Counted from the first letter of the stretch, positions 22,946 through 31,571 are shown. The stretch: DNA of 64,000 nt from Lewinella sp. IMCC34183 (GCF_003390915.1 NZ_QMEM01000003.1:479742-543741); one strand, 5' to 3'. Numbers and translations: made by a program. Notes: generated by a model not told the origin, from the sequence alone.

Positions 22946-22980
22946 AAAAGCCCCCCCGATCGGTGATCGGGGGGGCTTTT
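22946..22980. terminator. Strong rho-independent terminator (tRNA and metF)
   Basis: A perfect 16-bp stem (AAAAGCCCCCCCGATC, 22946-22961, with 22965-22980) and a 3-nt loop. It begins 7 nt after the tRNA and ends 5 nt before the metF stop, with an A-run and a T-run on the two sides, so it can end both converging transcripts. Confidence 0.85.
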
Positions 22981-22984
22981 CGGT

Positions 22985-23947
22985 TTAGGCCACCTGTTCG
23001 GCAATGGCCCGGATGGTGGAGCTGTCCCCCATCGTATAGTAATGGAGGCAGGGCACGCCCCGCTCCTTGAGTTCCTTGCTCTGGGCGGTGCACCACTCGA
23101 TGCCTACCTGGGTACGGGCCTCGGCGTCTTTGGCCTTGGTCATTTCGGATACCAGCGCATCGGGCAGGTCGACGTGGAAGAGGCGCGGCAGGGAGTTGAG
23201 CTGGTACAGCTTGGTGACGGGCTTCAGGCCCGGTACGATGGGCACGTTGATGCCGACCTTGCGGCAGGCGTCGACGTAGTCGAAGTACTTCTGGTTGTCG
23301 AAGAACATCTGGGTGACGATATAGTCGGCCCCGGCCTCTACCTTCTGCTTTACGTAGCGCAGGTCGTGCTCGAGGTTGGCGGCCTCAAAGTGCTTTTCGG
23401 GGTAGCCGGCCACGCCGACGCAGAAGTTGGTCTTGCTGGCGTGCTCGTCCTTGACGAGCTCGTCGAGGTAGTGTCCCTGGTTCATGTCGACGATTTGTCC
23501 TACCAGCTCACAGGCGAAATGGTGTCCTTCCTTCTCCGGCACGAAGCGGCCTTCGAACTTGCGGGCGTCGCCGCGGAGGGCCAGGACGTTCTGTACGTCG
23601 AGGAAGGCCAGGTCGATCAGGGCGTTCTCGGTATCCTGCTTGGTGAAGCCGCCGCAGAGCAGGTGGGGTACGGCATCCACCCCGTAGCGGTGCATAATCG
23701 CCGCGCAGATACCGACGGTACCGGGGCGCTTGCGGATGGCGGTCTTCTCGTAGTAGCCACTGGGGCGCTTCTTGTAAACGTACTCCTCGCGGTGGTAGGT
23801 CACGTCGATGAACGGCGGCTCGAACTCCATCAGGGGGTCGAGGGTATCGAAGATGGCCTGCATACTTCCGCCCTTGAGGGGGGGCAGTACTTCAAAACTG
23901 ATAAGGGTCTGGCCTTCGGCCCGTTCAAAATGTTCGGTAACGCGCAT
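22985..23947 (-). CDS. metF: 5,10-methylenetetrahydrofolate reductase
   Basis: 320-residue FAD-dependent reductase that makes 5-methyl-THF for methionine synthesis. Family motifs are visible in order: ISFEVLPPLKGG near the start, FIDVTYHREE, PHLLCGGFTKQDTENALIDL, VLALRGDARK, and ADYIVTQMFFDNQKYF, IVPGLKPVTKLYQL. The length is normal for the bacterial catalytic domain with no regulatory extension. The ATG at 23947 gives MRVTEHFERAEG. metH or metE is not nearby. Confidence 0.95.
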   Translation of the reverse strand: MRVTEHFERAEGQTLISFEVLPPLKGGSMQAIFDTLDPLMEFEPPFIDVTYHREEYVYKKRPSGYYEKTAIRKRPGTVGICAAIMHRYGVDAVPHLLCGGFTKQDTENALIDLAFLDVQNVLALRGDARKFEGRFVPEKEGHHFACELVGQIVDMNQGHYLDELVKDEHASKTNFCVGVAGYPEKHFEAANLEHDLRYVKQKVEAGADYIVTQMFFDNQKYFDYVDACRKVGINVPIVPGLKPVTKLYQLNSLPRLFHVDLPDALVSEMTKAKDAEARTQVGIEWCTAQSKELKERGVPCLHYYTMGDSSTIRAIAEQVA

Positions 23948-23949
23948 AG

Positions 23950-24243
23950 GTAGAGTCAGTCGCTTCGCTCCTGGCGGTAGCGTTCCCTTCGGTCACGGTA
24001 GAAGCTGCCGCCAGTAGAGTCAGTCGCTTCGCTCCTGACGGTAGAGGCTTCGCCGATAGGGGTTTGTGAGTAATCTATTACGAAAGCGAAGGTAAATAGT
24101 TGCGGTTTTATAGTCAGCCCTTACACAGCTATTACAAAGGATTGAAATCTACCCCACCTATACCGACGGGAGCAACGCGACCCGGCGTCTATTGCGAGCA
24201 ACGCGAGCTTCTACCAGCCAAAAGTGCAGCGACCCGGCGTCTA
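23950..24243. repeat. Intergenic stretch with short direct repeats
   Basis: About 300 nt without a gene. A 31-nt repeat (GTAGAGTCAGTCGCTTCGCT...) occurs at 23950 and 24014 with one mismatch, and a 15-nt repeat (GCGACCCGGCGTCTA) at 24177 and 24229, the latter near a repeated AAAGTGCAGCG. No promoter or RNA gene was recognised. The repeats end against the stop codon of the MoxR gene. Confidence 0.6.
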
Positions 24244-25320
24244 CTAAAGTGCAGCGTAAAGATCCTCCCACCCTTTCCGGTTCCGCACCACCACGTCCAG
24301 ATATTCCCGCCAGACGGCACCGTCCTGCGCGGGATCCTTGACGACGGCCCCCGACAGGCTGGCCGCCAGGTACTCGGTGGCAATATCGCCCGTACCGAAG
24401 TGGTAACTGAGGGCGCGGCTCTGGTTGATGACCGAGATGGCCTCCGCCGTAGAGAGCGTGGAGCTGGGCGACTTCAGCTGGGTACGGCCGTCTTCGGTGC
24501 GGCCGCTGCGCAGCTCGCGGAAGATGGTCACCAGCCGGGTAATTTCGGCGGCGGCGTCCTGCTGTACGGGAGGAAGCTGCATTCGCTCGGCGGCGGCGCG
24601 ACTGCGATCGGTGACGATCCGTACCTCCTCCTCGAGGGTAGCGGGCAGGGGCATGACCACGGTGTTGAAGCGGCGGCGGAGGGCGCTGGAGAGTTCGTTC
24701 ACGCCCCGGTCGCGGTCGTTGGCGGTGGCGATCACGTTAAAGCCGCGCCGTGCCTGGGTCTCGCGGCCAAGTTCGGGAATGGGCAGGATCTTTTCGGAAA
24801 GTACGGTTATGAGGGCGTCCTGCACGTCGCTGGGTACGCGGGTAAGTTCCTCTATCCGGACCAGCTTGCCCTCCCGCATGCCCACCATCACCGGGGAAGG
24901 CACCAAAGCCGACTCGCTGGGGCCTTCGGAGAGCAGCCGCGCGTAGTTCCAGCCGTACCGGAGGGCATCTTCGCTCATACCGGCGGTCCCCTGTACGAGC
25001 AGGGTGGAATCGCCGCTGATCGCCGCGGTGAGGTGCTCGCTCACCCAGGTTTTGGCCGTACCGGGCACGCCGACGAGCAACAGGGCCCGGTCGGTGACCA
25101 GGCTGGCCACGGCCACTTCGATAAGGCGGCGGTCGCCGAAATACTTCGTAGTGATCTCGGTGCCGTCCTCCAGGGTGTCGCCCATGATGTAGCGCACCAC
25201 GGCGCGGGGACTCAGCCGCCAGCCGTCGGGGCGCACGGCGGTGTCCGCGGCCGCCAGTGCGGTTAGCTCGGAGGCGTAGGCATCCTCGGCGTGGGGGCGT
25301 AAAATGTCTGCTTCGCTCAT
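24244..25320 (-). CDS. MoxR-type AAA+ ATPase of the DUF5682/vWA-associated kind
   Basis: 358-residue AAA+ ATPase of the MoxR clade. Walker A is GVPGTAKT at 84-91; the Walker B region reads VRIEELTR near 155-160, so the usual Asp-Glu pair is Glu-Glu; sensor 1 is NVIATAND at 195-202 and an arginine-rich ALRRRF follows at 213-218. MoxR ATPases act as chaperones that mount or remodel vWA-domain partners. Related ATPases are commonly encoded next to DUF5682 and vWA genes; here those lie at 54354 and 62676. The ATG at 25320 has a TACCTTCG element 24 nt upstream. The start MSEADILRPHAEDAYA lacks any signal or membrane segment. Confidence 0.82.
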   Translation of the reverse strand: MSEADILRPHAEDAYASELTALAAADTAVRPDGWRLSPRAVVRYIMGDTLEDGTEITTKYFGDRRLIEVAVASLVTDRALLLVGVPGTAKTWVSEHLTAAISGDSTLLVQGTAGMSEDALRYGWNYARLLSEGPSESALVPSPVMVGMREGKLVRIEELTRVPSDVQDALITVLSEKILPIPELGRETQARRGFNVIATANDRDRGVNELSSALRRRFNTVVMPLPATLEEEVRIVTDRSRAAAERMQLPPVQQDAAAEITRLVTIFRELRSGRTEDGRTQLKSPSSTLSTAEAISVINQSRALSYHFGTGDIATEYLAASLSGAVVKDPAQDGAVWREYLDVVVRNRKGWEDLYAAL

Positions 25321-25343
25321 GCGGTGGGTGGGTCCTAGATGGC

Positions 25344-25351
25344 CGAAGGTA
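25344..25351 (-). promoter_or_regulatory. -7-like element of the MoxR gene
   Basis: TACCTTCG on the minus strand, 23 nt before the ATG at 25320. It matches the TAnnTTTG consensus apart from one base; no clear -33 box is seen. Confidence 0.4.
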
Positions 25352-25367
25352 AGCCGCAGACCGGGCC

Positions 25368-25871
25368 TTAACGGTCCGTCCGGGCCCGGAACTTGCCGGC
25401 GGGGCGGTTGCGGTCCATCAGCAGGGTTGCCAGCCGTTCCTTGCCGTTGAAGAGTTTGACAATGTTTTTCTGGTCGGCGTAGTACTCCGTCAGGACGCTG
25501 TTTTCCACCGTGATGCCCTCGGGACCGGTGACTTCTTCGGCGGACAGATAGATCCAGAGTCCGTGCATATCGTCCTCCAGCTCGTAGCCTACTAGCTGTA
25601 CGGGCAGGGCGCTCCCGTTCCAGTTGATTCCGAAGTGGCGGTCGAGGTAGGCCGTCAGGTAGCGTTCGGTCTCGGCGTGCTCGTCGGGGGTGCCGATTTC
25701 CAGGGCGGGTCCGCCGGCGTCGGCGATCGCTAGTTCCAGGTCCTCAACGAAGACCTGCATTTCCACCTGCACCTGCGTCCGGTCGGCGACGTAGCGCACG
25801 TTGGTCTTGCTCACGTGGTAATCGTGGACGGGTGGGGCGAAGCAGAGCAGGAAGGCAATCAGGAGAGGCAT
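25368..25871 (-). CDS. DUF6702 family exported protein
   Basis: 167 residues with an N-terminal hydrophobic segment (MPLLIAFLLCFAPPV) and the DUF6702 pattern of HDYHVSKTNVRYVADRTQVQVEMQVFVEDLELAIADAG, followed by HFGINWNGSALPVQLVGYELEDD. These are small periplasmic proteins of Bacteroidota of unknown function, frequently close to metal-dependent membrane proteases. Promoter-like TACCTTTG lies 21 nt upstream of the ATG at 25871. It is transcribed alone between the MoxR gene and the TonB-domain gene. Confidence 0.7.
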   Translation of the reverse strand: MPLLIAFLLCFAPPVHDYHVSKTNVRYVADRTQVQVEMQVFVEDLELAIADAGGPALEIGTPDEHAETERYLTAYLDRHFGINWNGSALPVQLVGYELEDDMHGLWIYLSAEEVTGPEGITVENSVLTEYYADQKNIVKLFNGKERLATLLMDRNRPAGKFRARTDR

Positions 25872-25891
25872 GGTTCGGGGATTGGGCGGGG

Positions 25892-25899
25892 CAAAGGTA
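25892..25899 (-). promoter_or_regulatory. -7 element of the DUF6702 gene
   Basis: An exact TACCTTTG match on the minus strand, 20 nt before the ATG at 25871. Confidence 0.5.
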
Positions 25900-25908
25900 C
25901 GGCTTCCC

Positions 25909-26406
25909 CTACTCCATCCGGTAGTAGACGGCCAGCTGTAGGCTGTCGGCTACGGGCGTACCCTGCCGAACGGCCGGGGTGAATCCGATATCGACCAGGT
26001 AGCGCCCCATGCGCTCGGTCTCCTCAATGAGTGCCCGGTCGGCGTTCACCTTCATTTGCCCGGAGACGGTCGCGCCGGCGGTCCGGTCGGCGGCCACGAC
26101 GGCCAGGTTGATGGGATTGGCCGGCTTGGTGGAGGCGGTGAGGGGGACGGCGGTCCAGGTGGAGGCTCCGGAAGGGTCGATGGTGATCGTCAGCAGGTAG
26201 GCACCGCCGCGGCGGGCCTCCTGGGCCACCTTCGGGAACTTCACCTGCTCGTAAAAGGTCTGCAGCAGGTGGCGCTGCGGGTTGGTGCCCTCGGGCATTT
26301 CGCGGAGGGTCGGCAGGGCGTCACCACTTTGGGCGGCGAGCGGTGCGGTAGTGAGAAAAAACGTCAGGCCTAGCAGGAGGGAAAAGGTAGAAAGTAGCGT
26401 GTTCAC
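25909..26406 (-). CDS. Exported TonB-C-like protein
   Basis: 165 residues: signal peptide (MNTLLSTFSLLLGLTFFLTTAPLAAQ), a short linker, then one TonB C-terminal-like domain (YEQVKFPKVAQEARRGGAYLLTITIDPSGAS ... GFTPAVRQGTPVADSLQLAVYYRME). The same domain type ends the M56 protein encoded immediately upstream (26526-27836), with similar FPKVAQEAR / YPSVAREAR blocks, so the two are likely paralogous pieces. There is no transmembrane anchor apart from the signal. Downstream of the M56 gene and in the same direction, it may belong to the blaI-M56 transcript. Confidence 0.65.
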   Translation of the reverse strand: MNTLLSTFSLLLGLTFFLTTAPLAAQSGDALPTLREMPEGTNPQRHLLQTFYEQVKFPKVAQEARRGGAYLLTITIDPSGASTWTAVPLTASTKPANPINLAVVAADRTAGATVSGQMKVNADRALIEETERMGRYLVDIGFTPAVRQGTPVADSLQLAVYYRME

Positions 26407-26525
26407 GGCTTGGTTGGTTCGGTTGGTGGGTTGGGGCTGCTGGGAAACGGATGGCGGGGGCGTCGGGTTGCGGGCCAGTTGAGAGGAACGTCACCCCACC
26501 AACCCCGCACCCGCGCGCCGCCGCC

Positions 26526-27836
26526 CTACTCGATGCCGAAGCGGACGTCAAACTTCAGCAGGGCCGGCACGGGCTGCCCCTCAGACGTGGCCGGACGGAA
26601 CGGACCGATGGCGCGGAAGGCCCGCTCTACCTCCTCCCGTAGCCCGTGGTCGGCGGTGGCCGGTACCGTGTAGTCGCCCGGGGTATCGGAATATCCGATC
26701 ACCACCAGCGCCTCGTTACCGGGCGTTCCCTCCGCTCCGGCGGGGGTGACGGACACGCTTTCGACCTCCCCGTCGCGGGTAAGCCGGGCCGCTACGCTCA
26801 CGGTGCCGGTCGCCCGGGCCTCGCGAGCAACGCTGGGGTAGCGGACCTGGGAGTAGAAGCCGTGCAGAAAGGTGGGAAACTCATCGTTCAGCGGCACGGG
26901 GGCCGTGTCGTCGTTTTGCAGTGCCGGCAGGGAGAAATCGCGGGCTGCACTGTTGGGTACGAGTTCTTCCCCGAGGTCCTCGCCGGTGCAGGCGAACAGC
27001 AGGGCGGTCAGGAGCAACAGCAGCAGCGTCCCGTGGCGGGGGCGCAGGCGGTGGGTAGGCAGGGAATCGGTCAGCATGGTAATGCGCTTTTTGATGGGTG
27101 AAGAAAAGAGGCCGAGCACCGGGCGCGGGGCCAGGGTGGCGTGCAGCAACTGCCGGCCGTAGGTTTTGGCGGGTACTTCCCGGACGACCGCCGCGTCGGC
27201 CTCGTATTCGTGGACTTCTGCCAGCAGGCGGGCGTATACCCAGGCAAGGGGATGAAACCAGCAGAGCGCGGTCCCGACCAGCAGCAGCATCCGCTCACGG
27301 AAGTGCCCGTGACGGAGGTGGGCGGCCTCGTGGAGCAGGGCGGTGCGTTCAAGTTCGGGCGGCAGCGAAAGGGGCAGGTAGATCCGGCCCAGGGCGGCGT
27401 AGGGGCTGTTCACGGTTGGACTGCGCACGACCCGGAATCCGGCGAAGGTCTCCCCGTGGCCGGCGGCGGGGCGCAGGTGCCGGGCCAGCCGGTAGAGGGA
27501 CATTCCCAGGATCAGCGCGGCAACGCCCAGCCAGACGAGCAGCGCCAACTGGCCGTAACTCAGTGCGGGGGCGGCAGCGGCAGATGGTTGGGCAGCCGCG
27601 GATGCTGCGGGCACCATATAATCGATGAGCCGGGCAGGCAGCCGGGCCGCGGCGGAGGCGTGCAGGTGGATGGACGGCAGGAGCGGCATCGTGACGCCGA
27701 GCAAGAACGAAACCAGGAGATAGGCGCGCCGCAGTCGCCACCGATCGCTGCCTTGCAGCACCGCGCGGTAGAAGATAAGGAGGGCCGCCCAGACGAGCGT
27801 GGTTTCCAGCAGGTAGCGGATGAGGTTGATGGTCAT
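26526..27836 (-). CDS. BlaR1/MecR1-like M56 membrane metalloprotease with TonB domain
   Basis: 436 residues. Four or so transmembrane segments (LIRYLLETTLVWAALLIFY, AYLLVSFLLGVTMPLL, YGQLALLVWLGVAALILGM) flank the zinc site HEAAH at 169-173, with the later glutamate in EYEADAAVV. It then carries a short Ser/Pro tail and a TonB-C-like domain (RYPSVAREARATGTVSVAARL, GPFRPATSEGQ). Family members sense a signal and trigger cleavage of the BlaI repressor. The ATG at 27836 is set by a 4-nt ATGA overlap with blaI, a classic coupling; the longer in-frame ORF overlaps blaI out of frame and is non-coding. The TonB domain in place of a penicillin-binding sensor argues for a cell-envelope or energy cue, not beta-lactams. 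Confidence 0.85.
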   Translation of the reverse strand: MTINLIRYLLETTLVWAALLIFYRAVLQGSDRWRLRRAYLLVSFLLGVTMPLLPSIHLHASAAARLPARLIDYMVPAASAAAQPSAAAAPALSYGQLALLVWLGVAALILGMSLYRLARHLRPAAGHGETFAGFRVVRSPTVNSPYAALGRIYLPLSLPPELERTALLHEAAHLRHGHFRERMLLLVGTALCWFHPLAWVYARLLAEVHEYEADAAVVREVPAKTYGRQLLHATLAPRPVLGLFSSPIKKRITMLTDSLPTHRLRPRHGTLLLLLLTALLFACTGEDLGEELVPNSAARDFSLPALQNDDTAPVPLNDEFPTFLHGFYSQVRYPSVAREARATGTVSVAARLTRDGEVESVSVTPAGAEGTPGNEALVVIGYSDTPGDYTVPATADHGLREEVERAFRAIGPFRPATSEGQPVPALLKFDVRFGIE

Positions 27837-28198
27837 TCTTCTTCGAGTTGGCGGACGAGGGCGTTGAGCTCGTCCAGGCTGAGGTTTTCGTCCTTGACCA
27901 GGTAGCTGACCGCGGCCGACCCGGAGCCTCCGAAAAAGCGCTGGACCAGGCGGCGCAGCCGCTGGCGGCCGTACTGCTCCCGGCTGATGCGTGGGGTATA
28001 GACGAAGGTGCGGCCGTATTCGCGGTGGGTGAGGTAGCCGCGCTCGTCGAGGGCCAGCATGAGGGTACTGATGGTGCTGTGGGCGGGTTTCTTGCCGGTC
28101 TTGCCCGCGAGGTGGTGGCGCAGGGTACCGACGGTGCATTCGCCGATGTCCCAGACGTGGTGCATCAGTTCTTCCTGGGCTTTGGTTAGTGGCTTCAT
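27833..28198 (-). CDS. BlaI/MecI/CopY-type transcriptional repressor
   Basis: 121 residues of the winged-helix BlaI family. The N-terminal KAQEELMHHVWDIGECTVGTLRHHLAG and the recognition-helix part STISTLMLALDERGYLTHREYGRTFVYTPRIS are typical, as is the dimerising C-terminus VKDENLSLDELNALVRQLEEE. The ATG at 28198 matches the family start MKPLTKAQEELM; a longer frame from 28306 only adds operator sequence. It overlaps the protease gene by ATGA. Adjacent dyads at 28210-28235 fit an autoregulatory operator. Confidence 0.9.
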   Translation of the reverse strand: MKPLTKAQEELMHHVWDIGECTVGTLRHHLAGKTGKKPAHSTISTLMLALDERGYLTHREYGRTFVYTPRISREQYGRQRLRRLVQRFFGGSGSAAVSYLVKDENLSLDELNALVRQLEEE

Positions 28199-28209
28199 GG
28201 CGCGTTGGT

Positions 28210-28235
28210 TAACGTAAATATACGTTATGTAACGT
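28210..28235. promoter_or_regulatory. Probable BlaI operator (overlapping dyads)
   Basis: A 16-nt interrupted dyad, AACGTAAATATACGTT (28211-28226), overlaps a perfect 14-nt dyad ACGTTATGTAACGT (28222-28235). BlaI/MecI operators are A/T-rich dyads of this size, and the site starts 12 nt before the repressor ATG, so autoregulation is likely. The -35/-10 boxes cannot be told apart from the dyads. Confidence 0.65.
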
Positions 28236-28261
28236 AGAGTTGCAAGTTTGGTCCGTACGAT

Positions 28262-28293
28262 TACTGGCCGGTCGACTAGTCGACCGGCCAGTA
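28262..28293. repeat. 32-bp perfect palindrome
   Basis: TACTGGCCGGTCGACT is followed at once by its exact complement, with no loop. It lies between the blaI operator and the divergent gene at 28386. It could be a protein binding site, a cruciform or part of a rare terminator; nothing in the sequence decides between these. Confidence 0.7.
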
Positions 28294-28385
28294 GCGCACC
28301 GGCCAACTACCCACCCGCCACTCCCCACCGGCCCTGCATCTTTTCCGCCCGCCACCCGTTATTTTACCGAATAAACTACCGCGAA

Positions 28386-28706
28386 ATGGCCTTTCTCCGC
28401 CTCTTCAAGACCCCCCGCAATCAACAGTTCTCCTACAAGCCCCGCTACTGGGATCCTAAAAAGGAGGAAGCCGAAGAACGGCGGCTCCGCATCGAAACGC
28501 TGCAGAACGGCGGCGTCGACGGCATGAAGGAGCGCCTCCGCGGCGGTTTCCGCAAGGGGGCCGGCGGTGAAGCGGCGGGCCGCTACCGCAACGAGCGGGT
28601 ACGCAAATCCAACCTTAGCCTCGTGATCATCATGATCGTGCTGGCGGTCGTCACCTACATCCTTTATTACGTCTATATGCCCGAGCTGGAGCGGATGATG
28701 GGCTAA
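28386..28706 (+). CDS. Small conserved membrane protein (unknown)
   Basis: 106 residues. The N-terminal ~75 residues are basic and soluble (RNQQFSYKPRYWDPKKEEAEERRL), the C-terminus carries one transmembrane helix (NLSLVIIMIVLAVVTYILYYV) and ends in MPELERMMG. It resembles a conserved short protein placed immediately before mutL in many Bacteroidota. The ATG at 28386 avoids an in-frame extension through the palindrome region. It ends 42 nt before mutL, so it may be co-transcribed with mutL and the rhomboid genes. Function unknown. Confidence 0.65.
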   Translation: MAFLRLFKTPRNQQFSYKPRYWDPKKEEAEERRLRIETLQNGGVDGMKERLRGGFRKGAGGEAAGRYRNERVRKSNLSLVIIMIVLAVVTYILYYVYMPELERMMG

Positions 28707-28748
28707 TCTTGCGTACTTTGTGGTTCTCTCAACTGCTGATACCCCGGT

Positions 28749-30605
28749 ATGACGGATAACCTCGTCCACCTCTTACCTGACGCCATAGCCAACCAGATCG
28801 CCGCCGGAGAAGTCATCCAGCGACCGGCCAGCGTGGTGAAGGAACTGGTGGAAAACGCCGTCGACGCCGGGGCCGACGAGATCAGCCTCATCGTCAAGGA
28901 CGCCGGTAAGACCCTCATCCAGGTCATCGACAACGGCTGCGGCATGTCGGAAACCGACGCCCGCATGTCGCTCGAGCGCCACGCCACCTCCAAGCTGCGC
29001 ACCGCCGACGACCTCTTCACCCTCCATACCATGGGCTTCCGCGGCGAAGCCCTTGCCAGCATCGTCGCCATCGCCCAGCTGGAACTGCGTACGCGGCGGG
29101 CACCCGACGAGCTCGGTACCCGCCTGCTGGTCGAAGGCAGCGAGGTCACGGTACAGGAGCCCGTCGCCGCCCCCGCCGGCACCAGCATGGCGGTGCGCAA
29201 TCTCTTCTACAACGTACCCGCCCGCCGCAACTTCCTGAAAAGCGACTCCGTCGAGATGCGCCACATCCGTGAGGAGTACATCCGCATCGCGCTGGCCCAC
29301 CCCTCGATCCGCTTCGACCTGCACGTCGACGATAAACTCGACCTGTCCCTTCCCGCCGGCAATGTCCGCCAGCGCATCATCGCCGTCTTCGGCAAGAAGT
29401 ACCGCGACCTGCTCGTGCCCGTCGAGGAATCCACCGACGTGCTCAGCATCAGCGGCTACGTGGGCAAGCCCGAAGCCGCCCGCAAGAGCAAGGTGGGGCA
29501 GTTCTTCTTTATCAACGAGCGGTACATCCGCAGCAGCTACCTCCACCACGCGGTCACCATGGCCTACGACGAGCTGCTGAGCAAGGAGAGCTATCCCTTC
29601 TACGTCATCTTCCTGGAGATCGATCCCGCGCGCATCGACGTCAACGTCCACCCCACCAAGCAGGAGATCAAGTTCGAGGACGAGCGCCTCATCTACAACT
29701 ACCTCAAGGCCACCATCCGCCACGGACTCGGCCGCGCCAGCATCATGCCCACCATCGACTTCGAGTCCGACAACCCCTTCTCCCCTTCCCGCACCCACCT
29801 GAAGCCGGCCCACGCCCCCACCGATCCCGACGAGGCGCTGCCCAGCAAGATGAACCGCGAGACGCCGCGTACACCCTCCCAGAATCCGCCCTCGGAGGCC
29901 CGCCGTCACGCCAACAATCTGCGCAACTGGGAGCAACTCTACAACAACCTGGAAGTCGAGGTCGACACCGACACCGGTGAGGTACTGCAGAGCCGCATGG
30001 GCCGGGAGGAAGAAACCGACACCCCGCCCGTCCACGGCCGTGCGCCCTACCAGCTCCATCAGCGGTACATCGTCAGTGCCATCAAGAGCGGCTGGCTACT
30101 GGTCGATCAGCAGGCGGCCCACGAGCGGATCCTCTACGAAAATTTCCTGCGTACGCTGCGCGAAAAGCCGGCCGCTTCCCAGACTTCCCTCTTTCCCCAG
30201 ACCCTCGACCTGCCCCACGTCGAGGCGGAGCTCATGGCCTCCCTCCTGCCCCAGCTCAACCAGCTCGGCTTCGACCTCGAGGCTTTCGGCGGCGGCAGCT
30301 TCATCGTCCGGGGCATCCCCGCGGAGCTCGCCGGCCGCAACAACGAGCTGGAACTGCTCGAGCAGTTGCTGCAGCAGTACAAGTCCAACGTAGACCTCGC
30401 CAGCGGCGGCCACGAACGCCTGGCGCGTACCCTCGCCCGCGCCGCGGCCACCAAACGGGGCACCCCGCTCGACGATGCTGAAATGCGGTCGCTGATCGAC
30501 CGCCTGTTTGCCTGTACGAACTCCCGCACCGCCCCTAACGGCCGGCGCTGCTACGTCCGCTACGAACTCGAAGAGGTGGAGCGGCTGTTCGACGGTCCCG
30601 CCTGA
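28749..30605 (+). CDS. mutL: DNA mismatch repair protein MutL
   Basis: 618-residue GHKL ATPase that couples MutS mismatch recognition to downstream strand removal. The N-terminal ATPase is complete: VVKELVENAVDAGA, VIDNGCGM, LERHATSKL and MGFRGEALASI. The linker is short, and the C-terminal dimerisation domain contains DQQAAHERILYE, a variant of the metal-binding DQHAxxExxxxE endonuclease motif. The usual C-terminal CPHGRP is replaced by APNGRR, so nicking activity is doubtful but common in related bacteria. The gene is downstream of the small membrane protein and followed 99 nt later by a rhomboid gene. Confidence 0.93.
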   Translation: MTDNLVHLLPDAIANQIAAGEVIQRPASVVKELVENAVDAGADEISLIVKDAGKTLIQVIDNGCGMSETDARMSLERHATSKLRTADDLFTLHTMGFRGEALASIVAIAQLELRTRRAPDELGTRLLVEGSEVTVQEPVAAPAGTSMAVRNLFYNVPARRNFLKSDSVEMRHIREEYIRIALAHPSIRFDLHVDDKLDLSLPAGNVRQRIIAVFGKKYRDLLVPVEESTDVLSISGYVGKPEAARKSKVGQFFFINERYIRSSYLHHAVTMAYDELLSKESYPFYVIFLEIDPARIDVNVHPTKQEIKFEDERLIYNYLKATIRHGLGRASIMPTIDFESDNPFSPSRTHLKPAHAPTDPDEALPSKMNRETPRTPSQNPPSEARRHANNLRNWEQLYNNLEVEVDTDTGEVLQSRMGREEETDTPPVHGRAPYQLHQRYIVSAIKSGWLLVDQQAAHERILYENFLRTLREKPAASQTSLFPQTLDLPHVEAELMASLLPQLNQLGFDLEAFGGGSFIVRGIPAELAGRNNELELLEQLLQQYKSNVDLASGGHERLARTLARAAATKRGTPLDDAEMRSLIDRLFACTNSRTAPNGRRCYVRYELEEVERLFDGPA

Positions 30606-30704
30606 TCCACCCCGGCCGGTCATTTCGCTATCGGGGCGACCCTGACCCGTGCCGCGGGGAACCGCAGGGCGCCTCCGCGCATTGTGTTACAAATCATCGC
30701 CCGC

Positions 30705-31571
30705 ATGCCGCCGCTGACCCCCGTCGTAAAGAACCTCCTGATCATCAACGTGGCGGTCTTTGCCCTGCTGTTCCTGCTGCCCTACCTGGGCATTGATACG
30801 GGGGAACTGTCCGATTACCTGGCCCTCCACTACCCCACCAGCGACCGCTTCCACCCCATCCAGCTGGTCAGCCACTTCTTCGTCCACGGTGGCCTGGCCC
30901 ATATTTTCTTCAATATGTTCGGCCTGGTCATGTTCGGCCCGCTGCTGGAGGCGCGCTACGGCAGCCGGCGCTTTCTTTTGCTGTACCTGGTGGCCGCCGC
31001 TGGCGCGGTCGCCCTCCACTTCGGCTACACCTGGTACCAGCTCAACTACCTGGAGGAATGTATCGCCGCCTTCCAGGCCCGGCCTACCCTGGCCAACTTC
31101 AACGCCTTCTTCGACAGCGTCAACATCGGCAACCTGTTTCTCGACAACGGAACCACCGTCACCGCGGAGGTAGCCCGCATCCAGAGCAACCTCGTGCTGT
31201 CCGGGGGCGACCCGGAACGCAACCTGCGCGAGGGCGTCAGCATGATGACGGAATATCTGGACTGGAAGGCCAGCGTGCCCATGGTTGGGGCGTCGGGCGC
31301 CCTCTACGGTATCGTGGCCGCCTTCGCGATCCTGTACCCGGACTTCAAACTTATGCTGATCTTCCTGCCGGTGCCCATCAAGGCGCGCTACTTCGTTCCG
31401 ATCCTGCTGGCGGTCGACCTCTTCCTCGGCATCATGGAGTACAGCTGGGACCCCATCGCCCACTTCGCTCACCTGGGCGGTGCCGTGGCCGGAGGGCTGC
31501 TTGCCTTTATCTGGTACCGGACCGACCCGCCCGCGGGCGCCCGGCGCTGGGACCGCGGCGTGCCACGCTAA
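30705..31571 (+). CDS. Rhomboid family intramembrane serine protease 1
   Basis: 288 residues in the rhomboid fold: HFFVHGGLAHIFFNMFGL in the first helices, the serine motif GASGALYGIVA, and the histidine in AHFAHLGGAVAGGLLAF. An unusually long (~90 residue) hydrophilic stretch lies between helices 3 and 4. The ATG at 30705 (MPPLTPVVKNLLIINV) is the best start; a GTG at 30684 would add seven residues. It sits upstream of a second rhomboid gene in the same direction with an 83-nt gap. Both probably cleave membrane-embedded substrates; the substrate is unknown. Confidence 0.88.
   Translation: MPPLTPVVKNLLIINVAVFALLFLLPYLGIDTGELSDYLALHYPTSDRFHPIQLVSHFFVHGGLAHIFFNMFGLVMFGPLLEARYGSRRFLLLYLVAAAGAVALHFGYTWYQLNYLEECIAAFQARPTLANFNAFFDSVNIGNLFLDNGTTVTAEVARIQSNLVLSGGDPERNLREGVSMMTEYLDWKASVPMVGASGALYGIVAAFAILYPDFKLMLIFLPVPIKARYFVPILLAVDLFLGIMEYSWDPIAHFAHLGGAVAGGLLAFIWYRTDPPAGARRWDRGVPR

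Noticed and set aside
27837..28139. An N-terminal extension of the M56 protein
   Set aside because: The extra sequence is Pro/Arg-rich and out of frame within blaI; the ATGA overlap sets the true start at 27836.
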